A DNA stretch of 64,000 nt, from NCBI RefSeq assembly GCF_011602085.1, contig NZ_JAAONY010000002.1:682001-746000 (forward strand), written 5' to 3'. Below, piece after piece: positions 8,722-17,513 of this stretch; position 1 is the first letter of the stretch; each line of letters starts with the position of its first letter. Made by a program: the position numbers and the translations under genes. The notes below the pieces were generated by a model that saw nothing but the letters and a program-made list of their open reading frames with translations, had not been told where the DNA came from and searched no databases. This stretch comes from Pseudoteredinibacter isoporae. Its GTDB lineage: Bacteria; Pseudomonadota; Gammaproteobacteria; Pseudomonadales; Cellvibrionaceae.

Positions 8722-9126
8722 ATGGAATTGGCCGTCAAAAGCTTAACCATCGCCGATTTTATGGACCACGATCCACATGCGATTCCCCATACCGCGAACA
8801 TTCGCGAAGCCGTGGACAGCTTGCTGTCTGCCGGAGTGTTAGGCGCCCCGGTGGTGGATGAGCAACAACAGGTTGTGGGTTTTGTTTCCGAGCACGACTG
8901 TATGAAAGATATGCTGAACGGTTCCTTCTATCAGGAGGCCCCCCTCCGCGTCACCAGCGTGATGTTCAGCAACCCGGTTACCGTAGACCCGGGCACGAGC
9001 ATCATCGAATTGGCTGAAGTGATGATGAGCGGCAAGCCCAAAAACTACCCCGTCGTTAAAAACGGCAAACTGATCGGTTTGATCAGTCGTAAACATGTGC
9101 TGAAAGCCTTACTTGAAAGCCACTGA
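8722..9126 (+). CDS. CBS-domain protein (two CBS motifs)
   Basis: This 134-residue protein consists almost entirely of two CBS motifs: about residues 10-60 (DFMDHDPHAIPHTANIREAV through GFVSEHDCM) and 75-130 (VMFSNPVTVDPGTSIIELAE through GLISRKHVLKAL). CBS pairs bind adenosyl nucleotides and usually sense energy state. No catalytic or transport domain is attached, so the protein presumably acts on a partner not evident here. An AAGGAGC site just before ATG 8722 fixes the start, although the frame is open upstream to 8677. Direct repeats lie upstream. Confidence 0.85.
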   Translation: MELAVKSLTIADFMDHDPHAIPHTANIREAVDSLLSAGVLGAPVVDEQQQVVGFVSEHDCMKDMLNGSFYQEAPLRVTSVMFSNPVTVDPGTSIIELAEVMMSGKPKNYPVVKNGKLIGLISRKHVLKALLESH

Positions 9127-9198
9127 TTGTTTTCGAGTGTTTTGACTCAAAACAGACACTGAGCCGGGCCATTTCCAGGCACAACTGGGCGGCCCCGG

Positions 9199-9227
9199 CT
9201 GACGCCTACTCTCGGGCACTCTATAAT
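9199..9227 (+). promoter_or_regulatory. Sigma70-type promoter for the DUF2520 gene
   Basis: CTGACG (9199-9204), a 17-base spacer and TATAAT (9222-9227) form a good promoter with an expected transcript start near 9234. An ATG at 9226 lies inside the -10 box and cannot be the translation start, which supports the ATG at 9265. Confidence 0.65.
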
Positions 9228-9264
9228 GGCGTCATTTATTGATCGTCAAAGAGATCCCTTTTCT

Positions 9265-10140
9265 ATGCCCGCCTCCCTTTCAATTATCGGTGCCGGCCGC
9301 CTTGGGCAAACACTTGCAAAACTGTGGCACGATCAGGCCTGTTTCAAGCTTGAGCAAATTTATCGCCGCAGCGCAAAGTCTTGCCTGGAAGCCAGGGACT
9401 TTATTGGTGCCGAATCCGCAATATGCGCGAACACATTTGAAGAGTTACATCCCTGCGATATCTGGTTAATTGCGACACCGGACAGCGCCTTCGCCAATAC
9501 CTGTGAAAAACTCAAACATACGATTCGCCCAGGCGATATTGTTTTTCATTGCAGTGGGGCTTTGTCCAGTGACGAACTCACCCTTTTAAAACAGCAAGGC
9601 GCATTCACGGCCAGCATTCACCCCTTACACAGTTTTGCCCGCCCCGCACAATCCGTCACTCAATTTGCTGGCAGCCATTGTGCCTGTGAGGGTGATGAGA
9701 ATGCACTTAACATCTTGCGACCCGCTTTTGAAAATATTGGCGGACAATGTTTTAGGATTGAGGGCAATAAGTGGCTCTATCATGCTGGCTCAGTCATTGC
9801 CTGCAATTATCTTGCCCCGCTGATGGAGGCCAGTTATCAGGCGTTTGCCGCTGCAGGTATCGATCAAAAGCTGGCGGACACTCTGTTGCAACCACTGCTG
9901 TCAGGTACTCTGGAAAACATTCGCCAACAGGGCCCGGCCACCGCCCTCACCGGCCCAATTGCGCGTGGTGATCATGATTTTGTCAGTGCTCAATGGCAAG
10001 CTCTGAACGATACCGACTCGGAACTGGCAGAGCTTTACCGTGATATGGCAAAGTACACTACTCGTCTGGCGTTGCAACGGGACAACAGCGAAGAGCTAAA
10101 CGCTAAACTTCAAAAGTTACGTGGAATATTTGAAGAATGA
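9265..10140 (+). CDS. Rossmann-like / DUF2520 NAD(P)-binding protein
   Basis: The 291-residue protein begins with a dinucleotide-binding motif (SLSIIGAGRLGQTLAKLW). It resembles the N-terminal half of pyrroline-5-carboxylate reductase and F420-dependent oxidoreductases. The second half is the all-helical DUF2520 domain, which starts around the SIHPLHSFA and NKWLYHAGSVIACNYLAPLM blocks. Such proteins are probably oxidoreductases but have no established substrate. A promoter lies 38-66 bases upstream. The stop codon overlaps the start of the TRIC gene (ATGA), and the TRIC gene overlaps the next, so the three are translationally coupled. Confidence 0.8.
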   Translation: MPASLSIIGAGRLGQTLAKLWHDQACFKLEQIYRRSAKSCLEARDFIGAESAICANTFEELHPCDIWLIATPDSAFANTCEKLKHTIRPGDIVFHCSGALSSDELTLLKQQGAFTASIHPLHSFARPAQSVTQFAGSHCACEGDENALNILRPAFENIGGQCFRIEGNKWLYHAGSVIACNYLAPLMEASYQAFAAAGIDQKLADTLLQPLLSGTLENIRQQGPATALTGPIARGDHDFVSAQWQALNDTDSELAELYRDMAKYTTRLALQRDNSEELNAKLQKLRGIFEE

Positions 10141-10775
10141 CAAGCCAACTCTGGTTCGCAATATTCGATTTTCTGGGCATTGCCGTGTTTGCCGCTTCTG
10201 GAACACTATTGGCGCATCGTAAACAACTTGATGGTTTCGGGGTTTTGGTGCTCGCCTCATTAACCGCCATTGGTGGCGGAACCCTAAGAGATATTTTGTT
10301 GGACGTTCCGGTATTCTGGATTCAGGACAACAGCGTGTTTTACACCATCGCTGCTGCCGCCTTTTTTACCGTTATTGTATTGCGCATCTATGGCGACCTG
10401 CCCAAGCGGGTGCTGTTAACCGCAGATGCATTGGGCCTCGCATTTTTTGTTATTGTCGGCACGCAAAAAGCACTGGATGTCGGGGTCAGCTATTTAATTG
10501 CCGTTATCATGGGAACCTTTACCGGCGTCGCCGGTGGTATGTTGCGTGACGTTCTGGTGCAGGATACACCGATGATCTTGAAGCAAGAGCTTTACGCCAC
10601 GGTGTGCATTCTGGGCAGTGCCGCCTACATTGTGTTGCAGATACTGGGGCTCAGTCAGTTACTCAGTATGGCAGCCTCCATGAGTTTTATTTTCTGTCTG
10701 CGGCTGGCCGCCATATACTGGCATTGGGGCCTGCCGGTTTTTGGCGACCGAGACCCCTATCGAGTTAAAAAGTAA
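10137..10775 (+). CDS. TRIC cation channel / YicG-like (UPF0126) membrane protein
   Basis: This 212-residue protein has about seven membrane segments in two related halves. Each half has a glycine-rich signature: GGGTLRDILLD near residue 46 and GGMLRDVLVQD near residue 133. This doubled GGxxRD pattern marks prokaryotic TRIC-type cation channels, formerly UPF0126 or YicG. Some members conduct potassium, but the ion here is not determined. It overlaps the DUF2520 gene by four bases and the thioesterase-like gene by one, so it belongs to a coupled unit. Confidence 0.85.
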   Translation: MTSQLWFAIFDFLGIAVFAASGTLLAHRKQLDGFGVLVLASLTAIGGGTLRDILLDVPVFWIQDNSVFYTIAAAAFFTVIVLRIYGDLPKRVLLTADALGLAFFVIVGTQKALDVGVSYLIAVIMGTFTGVAGGMLRDVLVQDTPMILKQELYATVCILGSAAYIVLQILGLSQLLSMAASMSFIFCLRLAAIYWHWGLPVFGDRDPYRVKK

Positions 10776-11248
10776 TGCCATTAGATGCCTTCACCCGCGA
10801 AATTCATCGGGACATTCCCCTAAGCCAACACATGGGATTCGCATTCCGACACTTCAATTGCGCACCGGAACTCGGCGCTGAACTCATTACCGACCTGCCT
10901 CTCGCACCCAATATTAATGACAAGCAAACCGCCTTTGGTGGCAGCATTGCGACTCTGGCCACCCTCTCGGGCTGGAGTTTGGTGACACTGTTGAGCCGGC
11001 ATCTGGGCAGGCCCGCTCAGGTCGTGGTCTACCACAGTGAGCAACGTTTCACCGCCTCCATTGAGCAGGATTTTTACAGTGTGGCTCGAATTGACGCACA
11101 GGATTACCAAACTTTTTGCAACACCCTGTCGCAGGAGCCCAAAGCCAAAGTGACCGTCAGCGTCGATATCTATCCCGTAAACAAGCTGGATCAACAAAGC
11201 CCCAGCGCCAGTTATCAAGGCAAATACCTGGCAAGCCCAATCGGTTAA
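10775..11248 (+). CDS. YiiD C-terminal-type hotdog thioesterase
   Basis: This 157-residue protein resembles the putative thioesterase domain at the C-terminus of YiiD. It has the block NDKQTAFGGSIATLATLSGWS near the helix of a hotdog fold and VVVYHSEQRF in the following strand. Hotdog thioesterases hydrolyse acyl-CoA or acyl-ACP thioesters. The YiiD C-terminal group is assigned by fold, and no substrate is known. The start overlaps the stop of the TRIC gene (TAATG). There is no acetyltransferase domain, so this is the stand-alone form. Confidence 0.75.
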   Translation: MPLDAFTREIHRDIPLSQHMGFAFRHFNCAPELGAELITDLPLAPNINDKQTAFGGSIATLATLSGWSLVTLLSRHLGRPAQVVVYHSEQRFTASIEQDFYSVARIDAQDYQTFCNTLSQEPKAKVTVSVDIYPVNKLDQQSPSASYQGKYLASPIG

Positions 11249-11325
11249 GCCAATGTATAGCCAGCATGCATTAGGCTATTTACAATAGCTCCCCACAATA
11301 AACCGTAAAACATCAGGATGTTTTC

Positions 11326-12114
11326 ATGGCCGAACTTCTAAGCGTCGAAAATTTCGCCAATCTGGCGGTATTGATCTTTCTCCAAGCCGTACTGGGCTTT
11401 GACAATCTTTTGTACATTTCCATTGAATCCCAACGCGCACCAGCAGCTCAACAAGCGGCTGTAAGACGTTGGGGCATTATTATCGCGGTTGCCTTGCGAG
11501 TCATATTGCTGTTTGTGATGATCAAACTGATCTCCTCACTGACCGAACCCTTCTTTGATATTCAATGGACCGGTGTGATTGAAGGGTCCTTTAATTTCGC
11601 CACGATTGTATTTCTCTTTGGCGGCGCCTTTATTATGTATACGGCGGTCAAAGAGATTTTCCATTTGTTGTCCATTGACGATTTAGCCAGCGAGCACAGC
11701 GAACGTACCGCCAGCTCAGCCATGAAAGTGACGGCCATGATCGTCTTTATGAACCTGATCTTCAGCTTCGATTCGATTCTTTCTGCCCTGGCGATTACCG
11801 ATGTCTTTGCGGTATTGGCGGTCGCGATTCTGGTTTCCGGTGCCGCCATGTACCTGCTCGCGGATCGGGTAACTGAATTTATTCAAAAGAATCGCAAGTA
11901 CGAAGTGCTGGGTTTATTTATTTTGTTGATTGTTGGTGTTGTGCTGCTGGGTGAAGGTGGCCATGAAGCGCATCTGAAGCTCTTTGGTCACGCTGTTGAG
12001 CCAATGTCCAAAGCAACCTTCTACTTCTCGGTAACGGTGCTGGTGATTGTGGACGTGATTCAGTCCAAGTATCGCCGCAAGCTGGAAGCGCAAAAACAGG
12101 GAGTAAACCCTTAA
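11326..12114 (+). CDS. TerC family integral membrane protein
   Basis: This 262-residue protein has about seven membrane helices and the two acidic signatures of the TerC family: LGFDNLLYI near residues 23-31 (D26) and FSFDSILSA near residues 144-152. TerC-family proteins are linked to tellurite resistance and to metal loading or export, notably manganese in Alx and MeeF-type proteins. No ter operon partner is nearby. The gene stands alone, with a CAGGATG region before the ATG and a strong terminator after the stop. Confidence 0.88.
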   Translation: MAELLSVENFANLAVLIFLQAVLGFDNLLYISIESQRAPAAQQAAVRRWGIIIAVALRVILLFVMIKLISSLTEPFFDIQWTGVIEGSFNFATIVFLFGGAFIMYTAVKEIFHLLSIDDLASEHSERTASSAMKVTAMIVFMNLIFSFDSILSALAITDVFAVLAVAILVSGAAMYLLADRVTEFIQKNRKYEVLGLFILLIVGVVLLGEGGHEAHLKLFGHAVEPMSKATFYFSVTVLVIVDVIQSKYRRKLEAQKQGVNP

Positions 12115-12137
12115 GCGTATTTTGCTAACGCTCTTAA

Positions 12138-12171
12138 CAAAAAAGCCCGACATTATCGTCGGGCTTTTTTG
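12138..12171. terminator. Bidirectional rho-independent terminator
   Basis: AAAAAAGCCCGAC pairs with GTCGGGCTTTTTT around an ATTATC loop. It lies between the convergent TerC gene and the hypothetical secreted-protein gene. Confidence 0.9.
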
Positions 12172-12221
12172 TATATGGGCCAGTATGTGTTGCGCTGAGG
12201 TTTGCGTCCTAACTCAGTTGT

Positions 12222-12800
12222 TTATGGCCAGACAAAACTCAACAGCCGACGTTTGTAGTCCACCAGAAACTCAAGATGGCGATTGGCAATCAGGTTAATG
12301 TGCTCAGCCAAAACCGAGGAATAATTTGGAATCGCTCTGATCTGCGCCAGCGACAAACTCAACACTTCCGCCCAGTCTCCGGAAAATGCCGCATTGCGGA
12401 TGAGCGCCAGGTCGCCCCAATGCCCAGGTGCTGGCCACTGGATCAAACGGCGATCTTCACAACGCTTTGGCGCAAAATCAAAGGCAATACTGAGTGCCGA
12501 TGCACTGTAGGCCATAGCCTGACTTTGGGTGGCGTTGCTGACTGAAAACATGGACAGCGACATTGGCTTGCTGCGCTCCGCATAGGCACTTCCGCCCATG
12601 ATAGAACCTGTCTGCCAGAACTGCGGGCCGACTTGCTGTTGCCACTGGGTTTCAACATGCGTCATCGCCAACGCGTTGGGGGCATCGCTGCCACTGTCCA
12701 AGGCTTTGGAATGTGCAATACCAGCCGTACCCATGAGTAATACGGCACTGATCATTATGGGCTGCTTCCAACGAGCAACCTTGCTTCCTGTTATTCGCAT
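12222..12800 (-). CDS. Hypothetical exported protein
   Basis: The product has 192 residues. It begins with a basic segment and a hydrophobic run (WKQPIMISAVLLMGTAGIAH), consistent with a signal peptide cleaved after AHS. The rest is soluble, with no family motif I recognise. Two features stand out: a Ser/Met-rich stretch near residues 75-100, and a C-terminal helical segment ending NRHLEFLVDYKRRLLSFVWP. A GGGGGCAG site precedes the ATG. It is a single gene with terminators on both sides. No function can be suggested. Confidence 0.5.
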   Translation of the reverse strand: MRITGSKVARWKQPIMISAVLLMGTAGIAHSKALDSGSDAPNALAMTHVETQWQQQVGPQFWQTGSIMGGSAYAERSKPMSLSMFSVSNATQSQAMAYSASALSIAFDFAPKRCEDRRLIQWPAPGHWGDLALIRNAAFSGDWAEVLSLSLAQIRAIPNYSSVLAEHINLIANRHLEFLVDYKRRLLSFVWP

Positions 12801-12930
12801 ACTGCCCCCACAATATGAATTTGGAGATTAACCATAGCATGACCCGAAGCCCCTATGAGCCAAATGGGTTATTACCTACGATTAGACGAAAGAATAGCGG
12901 GTTAAGTTACACAGGAAAAACCTTAATAAA

Positions 12931-12963
12931 AAAACCGGCGAAATGCACTTCCGCCGGTTTTTC
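12931..12963. terminator. Bidirectional rho-independent terminator
   Basis: ACCGGCG pairs with CGCCGGT, with A and T runs on the two sides. It lies 34 bases beyond the SDR stop and acts mainly on the minus-strand maoC-SDR unit. Confidence 0.8.
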
Positions 12964-12996
12964 GAGAGGGGTCAAACACTTAGCTGTATTTTGGAC

Positions 12997-13911
12997 TTAG
13001 GCCCCCTGTAAAGCCTGCATGGCTTTTGTGAGGAACTTCTCACTTTGTTTGGCGCCGCTCTCCAGTTCACGGTCTCCGTCACTGGCAACCACGGCATCCC
13101 ACTGGGCCAATACGGCCTCAGGATTCTGCTCGGATTCCGGCAGGAAGATACCCTCAGTTTCGACAATCTTGGAAGCGGCATAACCGCCAGCACCGGCGCA
13201 CAGAATAAACTTGTTCGGCGCATCGTCTGTCACCAGTGTCAGTGCACCTGCGGTAACCGATTCCGGTTTCAACATAGCCAGGATTTCTTCCGGCATCAGG
13301 TCTTCGGTCATGCGAGTTCCGGCGGTTGGTGCCAGAGCATTCACGCGAATATCGTATTTCTGACCTTCAAGTACCAGCGTATTCATCAAACCGATGACCG
13401 CCATCTTGGCCGCGCCGTAGTTGGTCTGACCAAAGTTACCATAGAGGCCGCTCGATGAAGTGGTCATAACAATGCGGCCGTACTGCTGCTCTTTCATGAT
13501 TTCCCAAACCGCTTTACAGCAGTTCACTGTGCCCATCAGATGGACATCCATCACCAGCTGAAAGTCAGCCAGCGCCATTTTGCTGAAGGATTTGTCACGC
13601 AGAATACCCGCGTTGTTGATCAGAATATCAACACGACCCCAACGCTCCATGGCCTGTTTGACCATATCTTCCACTTCATCAAACTTGGCGACATTGGCAC
13701 CGTGGGCAAAAGCCTCACCACCCGCTTCGGTGATCAGATTCACCACTTCATCGGCCGCAGCACTGGACGCGCCAGTGCCATCACGTGCGCCACCCAAATC
13801 ATTGACAACGACCTTGGCGCCGCGCTTGGCCAGTTCCAATGCATGGCTGCGACCCAAGCCGTTGCCAGCACCCGTTACGATGGCCACGCGGCCGCTAAAA
13901 TCAACACTCAT
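12997..13911 (-). CDS. SDR oxidoreductase, (3R)-hydroxyacyl-CoA dehydrogenase type
   Basis: The 304-residue protein is a classical short-chain dehydrogenase. The nucleotide motif TGAGNGLGRSHA is at residues 13-24, the NNAG motif at 99-102, and the catalytic SSSGLYG...YGAAK has Y165 and K169. The insert VVVNDLGGARDG and the C-terminal extension are typical of the dehydrogenase part of peroxisomal multifunctional enzyme 2, which acts on (3R)-hydroxyacyl-CoA. The upstream MaoC hydratase would make exactly that substrate from enoyl-CoA. The start is the ATG preceded by AGGAAGAG; the frame is open seven codons further up. Confidence 0.87.
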   Translation of the reverse strand: MSVDFSGRVAIVTGAGNGLGRSHALELAKRGAKVVVNDLGGARDGTGASSAAADEVVNLITEAGGEAFAHGANVAKFDEVEDMVKQAMERWGRVDILINNAGILRDKSFSKMALADFQLVMDVHLMGTVNCCKAVWEIMKEQQYGRIVMTTSSSGLYGNFGQTNYGAAKMAVIGLMNTLVLEGQKYDIRVNALAPTAGTRMTEDLMPEEILAMLKPESVTAGALTLVTDDAPNKFILCAGAGGYAASKIVETEGIFLPESEQNPEAVLAQWDAVVASDGDRELESGAKQSEKFLTKAMQALQGA

Positions 13912-13959
13912 TGCTCTTCCTCGTTCCAGCAATTGTCAAAACTGTTTTCTCTACTGCCT

Positions 13960-14418
13960 TTAGGCAACAAATACCATGGCAATCCACTCGGCAATCAAGG
14001 CGGGTTTATCTTCGCCCTCAATCTCAACCGTGTACTCGGATTTAATCATAAACTGGCCGGGGTGCTTCTCTTCGATGGATTGCAGTTTCGCCACACCACG
14101 AATTCGGCTGTTCACCTTTACCGGGGCCAGAAAACGCACTTTATCACAGCCGTAGTTCACACCCATCTGTGTGCCTTCCATCACGAAGCCACAACTCTCG
14201 GCAAAATGCGACAACATGGACAAGCTTAAAAAGCCGTGGGCGATGGTGGTACCAAATGGGGTTTGCTTGGCCTTTTCCGGATCGACGTGAATAAACTGGT
14301 GATCCAGAGTGCAGTCAGCGAAGACATTGATTTGATCCTGGGTGATGGTGTGCCATGGGCTGGGCTCGGAAACCTGACCGACAACCGATTCGATATCTTC
14401 CCGCTTGATAATGTTCAT
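13960..14418 (-). CDS. MaoC family (R)-specific enoyl-CoA hydratase
   Basis: This 152-residue single hotdog protein carries the hydratase-2 motif: FADCTLDHQFIHVDPEKAK followed by FGTTIAHGFLSLSM. The D and H needed for water addition are both present. Such enzymes hydrate trans-2-enoyl-CoA to (R)-3-hydroxyacyl-CoA in fatty acid or polyhydroxyalkanoate metabolism. It is the first gene of a two-gene minus-strand unit with the MFE-2-like SDR, about 50 bases upstream of it. The pairing suggests an R-specific beta-oxidation branch or a side-chain degradation step rather than a general housekeeping role. Confidence 0.87.
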   Translation of the reverse strand: MNIIKREDIESVVGQVSEPSPWHTITQDQINVFADCTLDHQFIHVDPEKAKQTPFGTTIAHGFLSLSMLSHFAESCGFVMEGTQMGVNYGCDKVRFLAPVKVNSRIRGVAKLQSIEEKHPGQFMIKSEYTVEIEGEDKPALIAEWIAMVFVA

Positions 14419-14611
14419 ATGAAATAGCCCCTTATAAATTTTATGAATGGTGGCAATGGACAGTAATAAATTATGTGAAGAGCAAACATACCGGCTTTTT
14501 ACGGCGGCTGCACCCCGTTCCAGCTCAAAATCAGAAAATCATCGGCAAGGGCCAAGAAACTGTCAGTTTTAACCGCAATGCCGGTATACTGCGCCCTTTC
14601 CAAAACCGCAC

Positions 14612-15412
14612 ATGCTTTTCGATGTTATGAATCAAAACGACAGCCCTGAGTATCTCGAACGTAAACGCTTCTTCGATAGCCTGCTGACCATCTTTGGACG
14701 CAAGCCAGTTCTGGAGGCTTTGCAAGACAACAGCGTCGATTTGCATCGTTTGCATCTGGCAAAAAGCAATCGCAATGACGGCATTGTGGAAGAGATTATT
14801 CAGCTGGCCAATGCTCGTGGAGCCGAAATTGTTTATCACGATCGCCAGGGCCTCTCGCGCATCTCGAAAAACGCCAAGCAGGATCAGGGGGTTGCAGCCG
14901 ATCTGATTTGCCAGGCCTATGGCAACTACAAAGACTTCTTGGCCAATCCTCCCAGATCGAATTATCAACTGCTTGCGGTCGACAGCATCACCAACCCGCA
15001 AAACCTGGGCATGATTATTCGTTCGGTCTGCGCGGGTTTTGTCGACGGTTTGATCATTCCTGAAAAAGGCTGCGCCAAACTCGATGCGCTTGTCATCAAG
15101 GCCAGCACCGGCACCCTGTTCCGCACGCGAATTTTGCGCTGCAAACAGTTGCACCGCTGCCTGGAAGATTTCCGACAGAATGACCAGCATCCCGCCGATG
15201 TCTACGGACTTTCATCCCACGCCAACGCTCAACTGAAAGATGTACCTAGCGACACCGCCAATATTTTTGTCTTGGGGAATGAAACCCATGGCGTGAGTGA
15301 TGTAGTCAGCGAACGCTGCAATAAGATGTTGGCCATTCCAATGAACAATCAGGTGGAATCTCTAAACGTCGCCGTGACGGCGAGCTTGATTGCGTTTCGT
15401 GGGCAGATTTAA
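14612..15412 (+). CDS. TrmH/SpoU family RNA 2'-O-methyltransferase
   Basis: The protein has 266 residues: an N-terminal substrate-binding region (about 25-100) and a SPOUT catalytic domain. The three knot motifs are clear: SITNPQNLGMIIRSV, FVLGNETHGVSD and IPMNNQVESLNVAVTASL. These proteins transfer methyl from SAM to a ribose 2'-OH in tRNA or rRNA; the target base cannot be read from sequence. A TATACT -10 element at 14585-14590 implies a very short leader. No good ribosome-binding site precedes either candidate ATG (14612 or 14627), so the start is uncertain by five codons. Confidence 0.85.
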   Translation: MLFDVMNQNDSPEYLERKRFFDSLLTIFGRKPVLEALQDNSVDLHRLHLAKSNRNDGIVEEIIQLANARGAEIVYHDRQGLSRISKNAKQDQGVAADLICQAYGNYKDFLANPPRSNYQLLAVDSITNPQNLGMIIRSVCAGFVDGLIIPEKGCAKLDALVIKASTGTLFRTRILRCKQLHRCLEDFRQNDQHPADVYGLSSHANAQLKDVPSDTANIFVLGNETHGVSDVVSERCNKMLAIPMNNQVESLNVAVTASLIAFRGQI

Positions 15413-15435
15413 TTCTTTTTAAGAAGTTACTGAGC

Positions 15436-16641
15436 TTAAGGCGCCGAATTCTCGGGGTCTGGATTTTTATTCGTACTTTGCTCAACGGCCCACAAACTTT
15501 TCAGAAAATACGCGGATACAAACAACAAAATGCTCGCGCCTGCAGATACCTGTAAAACAATTTGCAAACCAAAGTGCTCGGCGCCATAACCGGCGGCAAT
15601 CGCGCCCAATGGCGCTGAACCAAACAGGGCCAGTTGGTAAATCGACAGCAAACGTCCACGCAAGGATTGTGGAGCCTGGCTTTGCATTAAACTTCGGCCG
15701 AGACTTGCGGACACTCCCGTCAGAAGCCCCCAAAGAAAGACCAGAATAAACAGGCCTCTTAATAATGGCCCCGCGCTGATGGCCAACATGATTAAGGCGG
15801 CGTAGAACACACAAAGGTACAAGGCTCGGCCGGGTCGCTGTACTTCCGCCCGACGTATCAATCCCATGGTGGCAATAATGGTGCCCAAAACAAAACTGAG
15901 TTGCAGCCAGGCATAAAAATCGGCGCTGCGTTGATACACATCCCGAACCAGCAAGGGCAATACAACAACAAACGCTCCGATGTGCAGGAAGCCATTAAAG
16001 GCGACCAGTACCGTCAGGTTGCGGGTGATTTTATTGCGCCAGCAGTAAGCTAATCCATAGGACCAGGCTGCCAGTTCAAAACGCTTGGCTTTGACTTCGC
16101 CCAGACTTAAACACAATGCCGCTGCGACGAGTAATGCCAATACCTGCAACGCCAGCACAGGGCCAATGCCAATTTGATCGAGTTGCCCGGCCAATAGTAC
16201 GCCGCTGGCTTGCAGGCTGTATTGAAAAAAACTCGCCCAACTTACGGAACGTTGTACGCTGGTGTTGGAGACATTAGCCAGTAAGCGTTCGCGCAGTGGT
16301 TGAATAAAAGCATTGATGGCGCCTATCACCATGCCGTAGATGATCAATGCGGGCAGTTGCAGGTTTTTGGCGTGCAATAATCCGAGCAGGGAAAAATGCG
16401 CTAAGGCAAGCGCGGCATACAATCCGGCGAGATATTTTACGCTGGGGTAACGATCGGCGAGCACGCCTCCGACCAGCATCAGTAACAAGCTGGGCAACAG
16501 TACGCTTGCTTGAACCCAGCCCAGTTCCTGTGCAGAGGAATTCAGGCTCAGCAGTGCCAGCCAGGGCAACAGCACCACTTGCACTCCATTGGCAAAAGAG
16601 GCACTGCCGACAACCCCCAGGTAACGCTGCATGGTGTTCAT
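15436..16641 (-). CDS. MFS transporter (EntS/MFS_3-like exporter)
   Basis: This 401-residue protein has about twelve hydrophobic segments and the MFS motif A between helices 2 and 3 (GGVLADRYPSVKYL). The overall pattern, with a conserved SLGRSLMQSQAP loop before the last helices, fits the MFS_3/EntS-like group of drug and siderophore exporters. No biosynthetic cluster is nearby to suggest a substrate. The gene ends only 23 bases from the convergent SpoU gene and starts 58 bases after the upstream 111-residue protein on the same strand, so the two may be co-transcribed. Confidence 0.8.
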   Translation of the reverse strand: MNTMQRYLGVVGSASFANGVQVVLLPWLALLSLNSSAQELGWVQASVLLPSLLLMLVGGVLADRYPSVKYLAGLYAALALAHFSLLGLLHAKNLQLPALIIYGMVIGAINAFIQPLRERLLANVSNTSVQRSVSWASFFQYSLQASGVLLAGQLDQIGIGPVLALQVLALLVAAALCLSLGEVKAKRFELAAWSYGLAYCWRNKITRNLTVLVAFNGFLHIGAFVVVLPLLVRDVYQRSADFYAWLQLSFVLGTIIATMGLIRRAEVQRPGRALYLCVFYAALIMLAISAGPLLRGLFILVFLWGLLTGVSASLGRSLMQSQAPQSLRGRLLSIYQLALFGSAPLGAIAAGYGAEHFGLQIVLQVSAGASILLFVSAYFLKSLWAVEQSTNKNPDPENSAP

Positions 16642-16699
16642 TGCGGGCGACCCGTGTTGTGCGCTTGCGTTTGTTTTACGCCACGTTGCGGTATCTGTG

Positions 16700-17035
16700 T
16701 TAAGCCGCGTTGCCTTGGGCCTCGTTTTGTTGACAGGGAGTCTGCAAGCTCAGTGCATTCACTTGCTGTTGGCATTGCTCCAGGGCCTCTTCCAAGCATG
16801 GGTAGTTATTTTGCCAAAGGGTTTCTTTGCTCTGGGGATTATACGCGATCACGGCGTAGATGGTCCCTTTGCGTCCTGGAATTTTTCCGTCGGTTAGGTA
16901 CAGATACAGTTTGTCATGTATCAACACGCCGGTTTTGAAACAGTTCTGGCGATGCAGTTGTTGCACACATCGTTCGGGGGATATGCCCAAATAGGGGCTG
17001 TTGGGTCGAACCCAAAAATCGATTGCCTTTGTCAT
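16700..17035 (-). CDS. Hypothetical 111-residue protein
   Basis: A strong AGGAGA ribosome-binding site lies just before the ATG, which makes this a credible gene. The protein is soluble with no signal peptide. It has a strand-rich middle (TGVLIHDKLYLYLTDG, then GTIYAVIAYN) followed by a helical tail with several cysteines and glutamines. I do not recognise a family. It lies 58 bases upstream of the MFS exporter gene on the same strand. A role cannot be suggested. Confidence 0.55.
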   Translation of the reverse strand: MTKAIDFWVRPNSPYLGISPERCVQQLHRQNCFKTGVLIHDKLYLYLTDGKIPGRKGTIYAVIAYNPQSKETLWQNNYPCLEEALEQCQQQVNALSLQTPCQQNEAQGNAA

Positions 17036-17174
17036 GGCTTGTCTCCTGATAATACGCGTCGCGATGGGCCGCTACGGCCCGGTAAAGTTCTCTCATGGAG
17101 CTTCACATTCGCGGTTCGGCGTATTGGTCGGAGTTACGTTTCGGGTTGAACGCGTTGTTCAAACAGTCAGCCAC

Positions 17175-17222
17175 AAAAAAGCCCTCAATGGTTGGGTGTT
17201 GTTAACACGTCCAGTGAGGGCT
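17175..17222 (-). terminator. Rho-independent terminator on the minus strand
   Basis: On the minus strand AGCCCTCA-TGG pairs in 11 of 12 positions with CCA-TGAGGGCT around a long loop that contains GTGTTGTTAACAC, followed by six T. It implies a minus-strand transcript coming from the repeat-rich region to the right. Confidence 0.7.
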
Positions 17223-17231
17223 CGATATTCG

Positions 17232-17513
17232 TTATGCCTGTAGCCTTGCTTTGTTGCTAGCGATTGCAGAACAATTTTGTTCTTGCTTATCGGCTAGCCT
17301 CATCGCTGGGAACGCTCGTATGTCGTTCCTTCTCAGCAACCACCTTGCCCAAGTTGGCAGGTTGGCGATGGCGAAATGCCACTCTCTGGATGAAAGTGCC
17401 GCCATACTAACGGGGGTGCGGGTGCTGGTCAAGGGATAAGCAACAACCCAATGAAGAAAATTGGTGGCACTGAGACCGAGCCGGGTGTTGGGGCCTGAAT
17501 TCGAGGGACGCAC
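17232..17513 (-). other. Doubtful 93-codon reading frame in a repeat-rich region
   Basis: A minus-strand frame beginning with GTG at 17513 runs to 17232 and is followed ten bases later by a good terminator. Its first codons lie inside one arm of a 30-bp inverted repeat, there is no clear ribosome-binding site, and the translation shows no family I recognise. It may be a decayed or repeat-borne frame, or the transcript may be non-coding. Confidence 0.25.
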
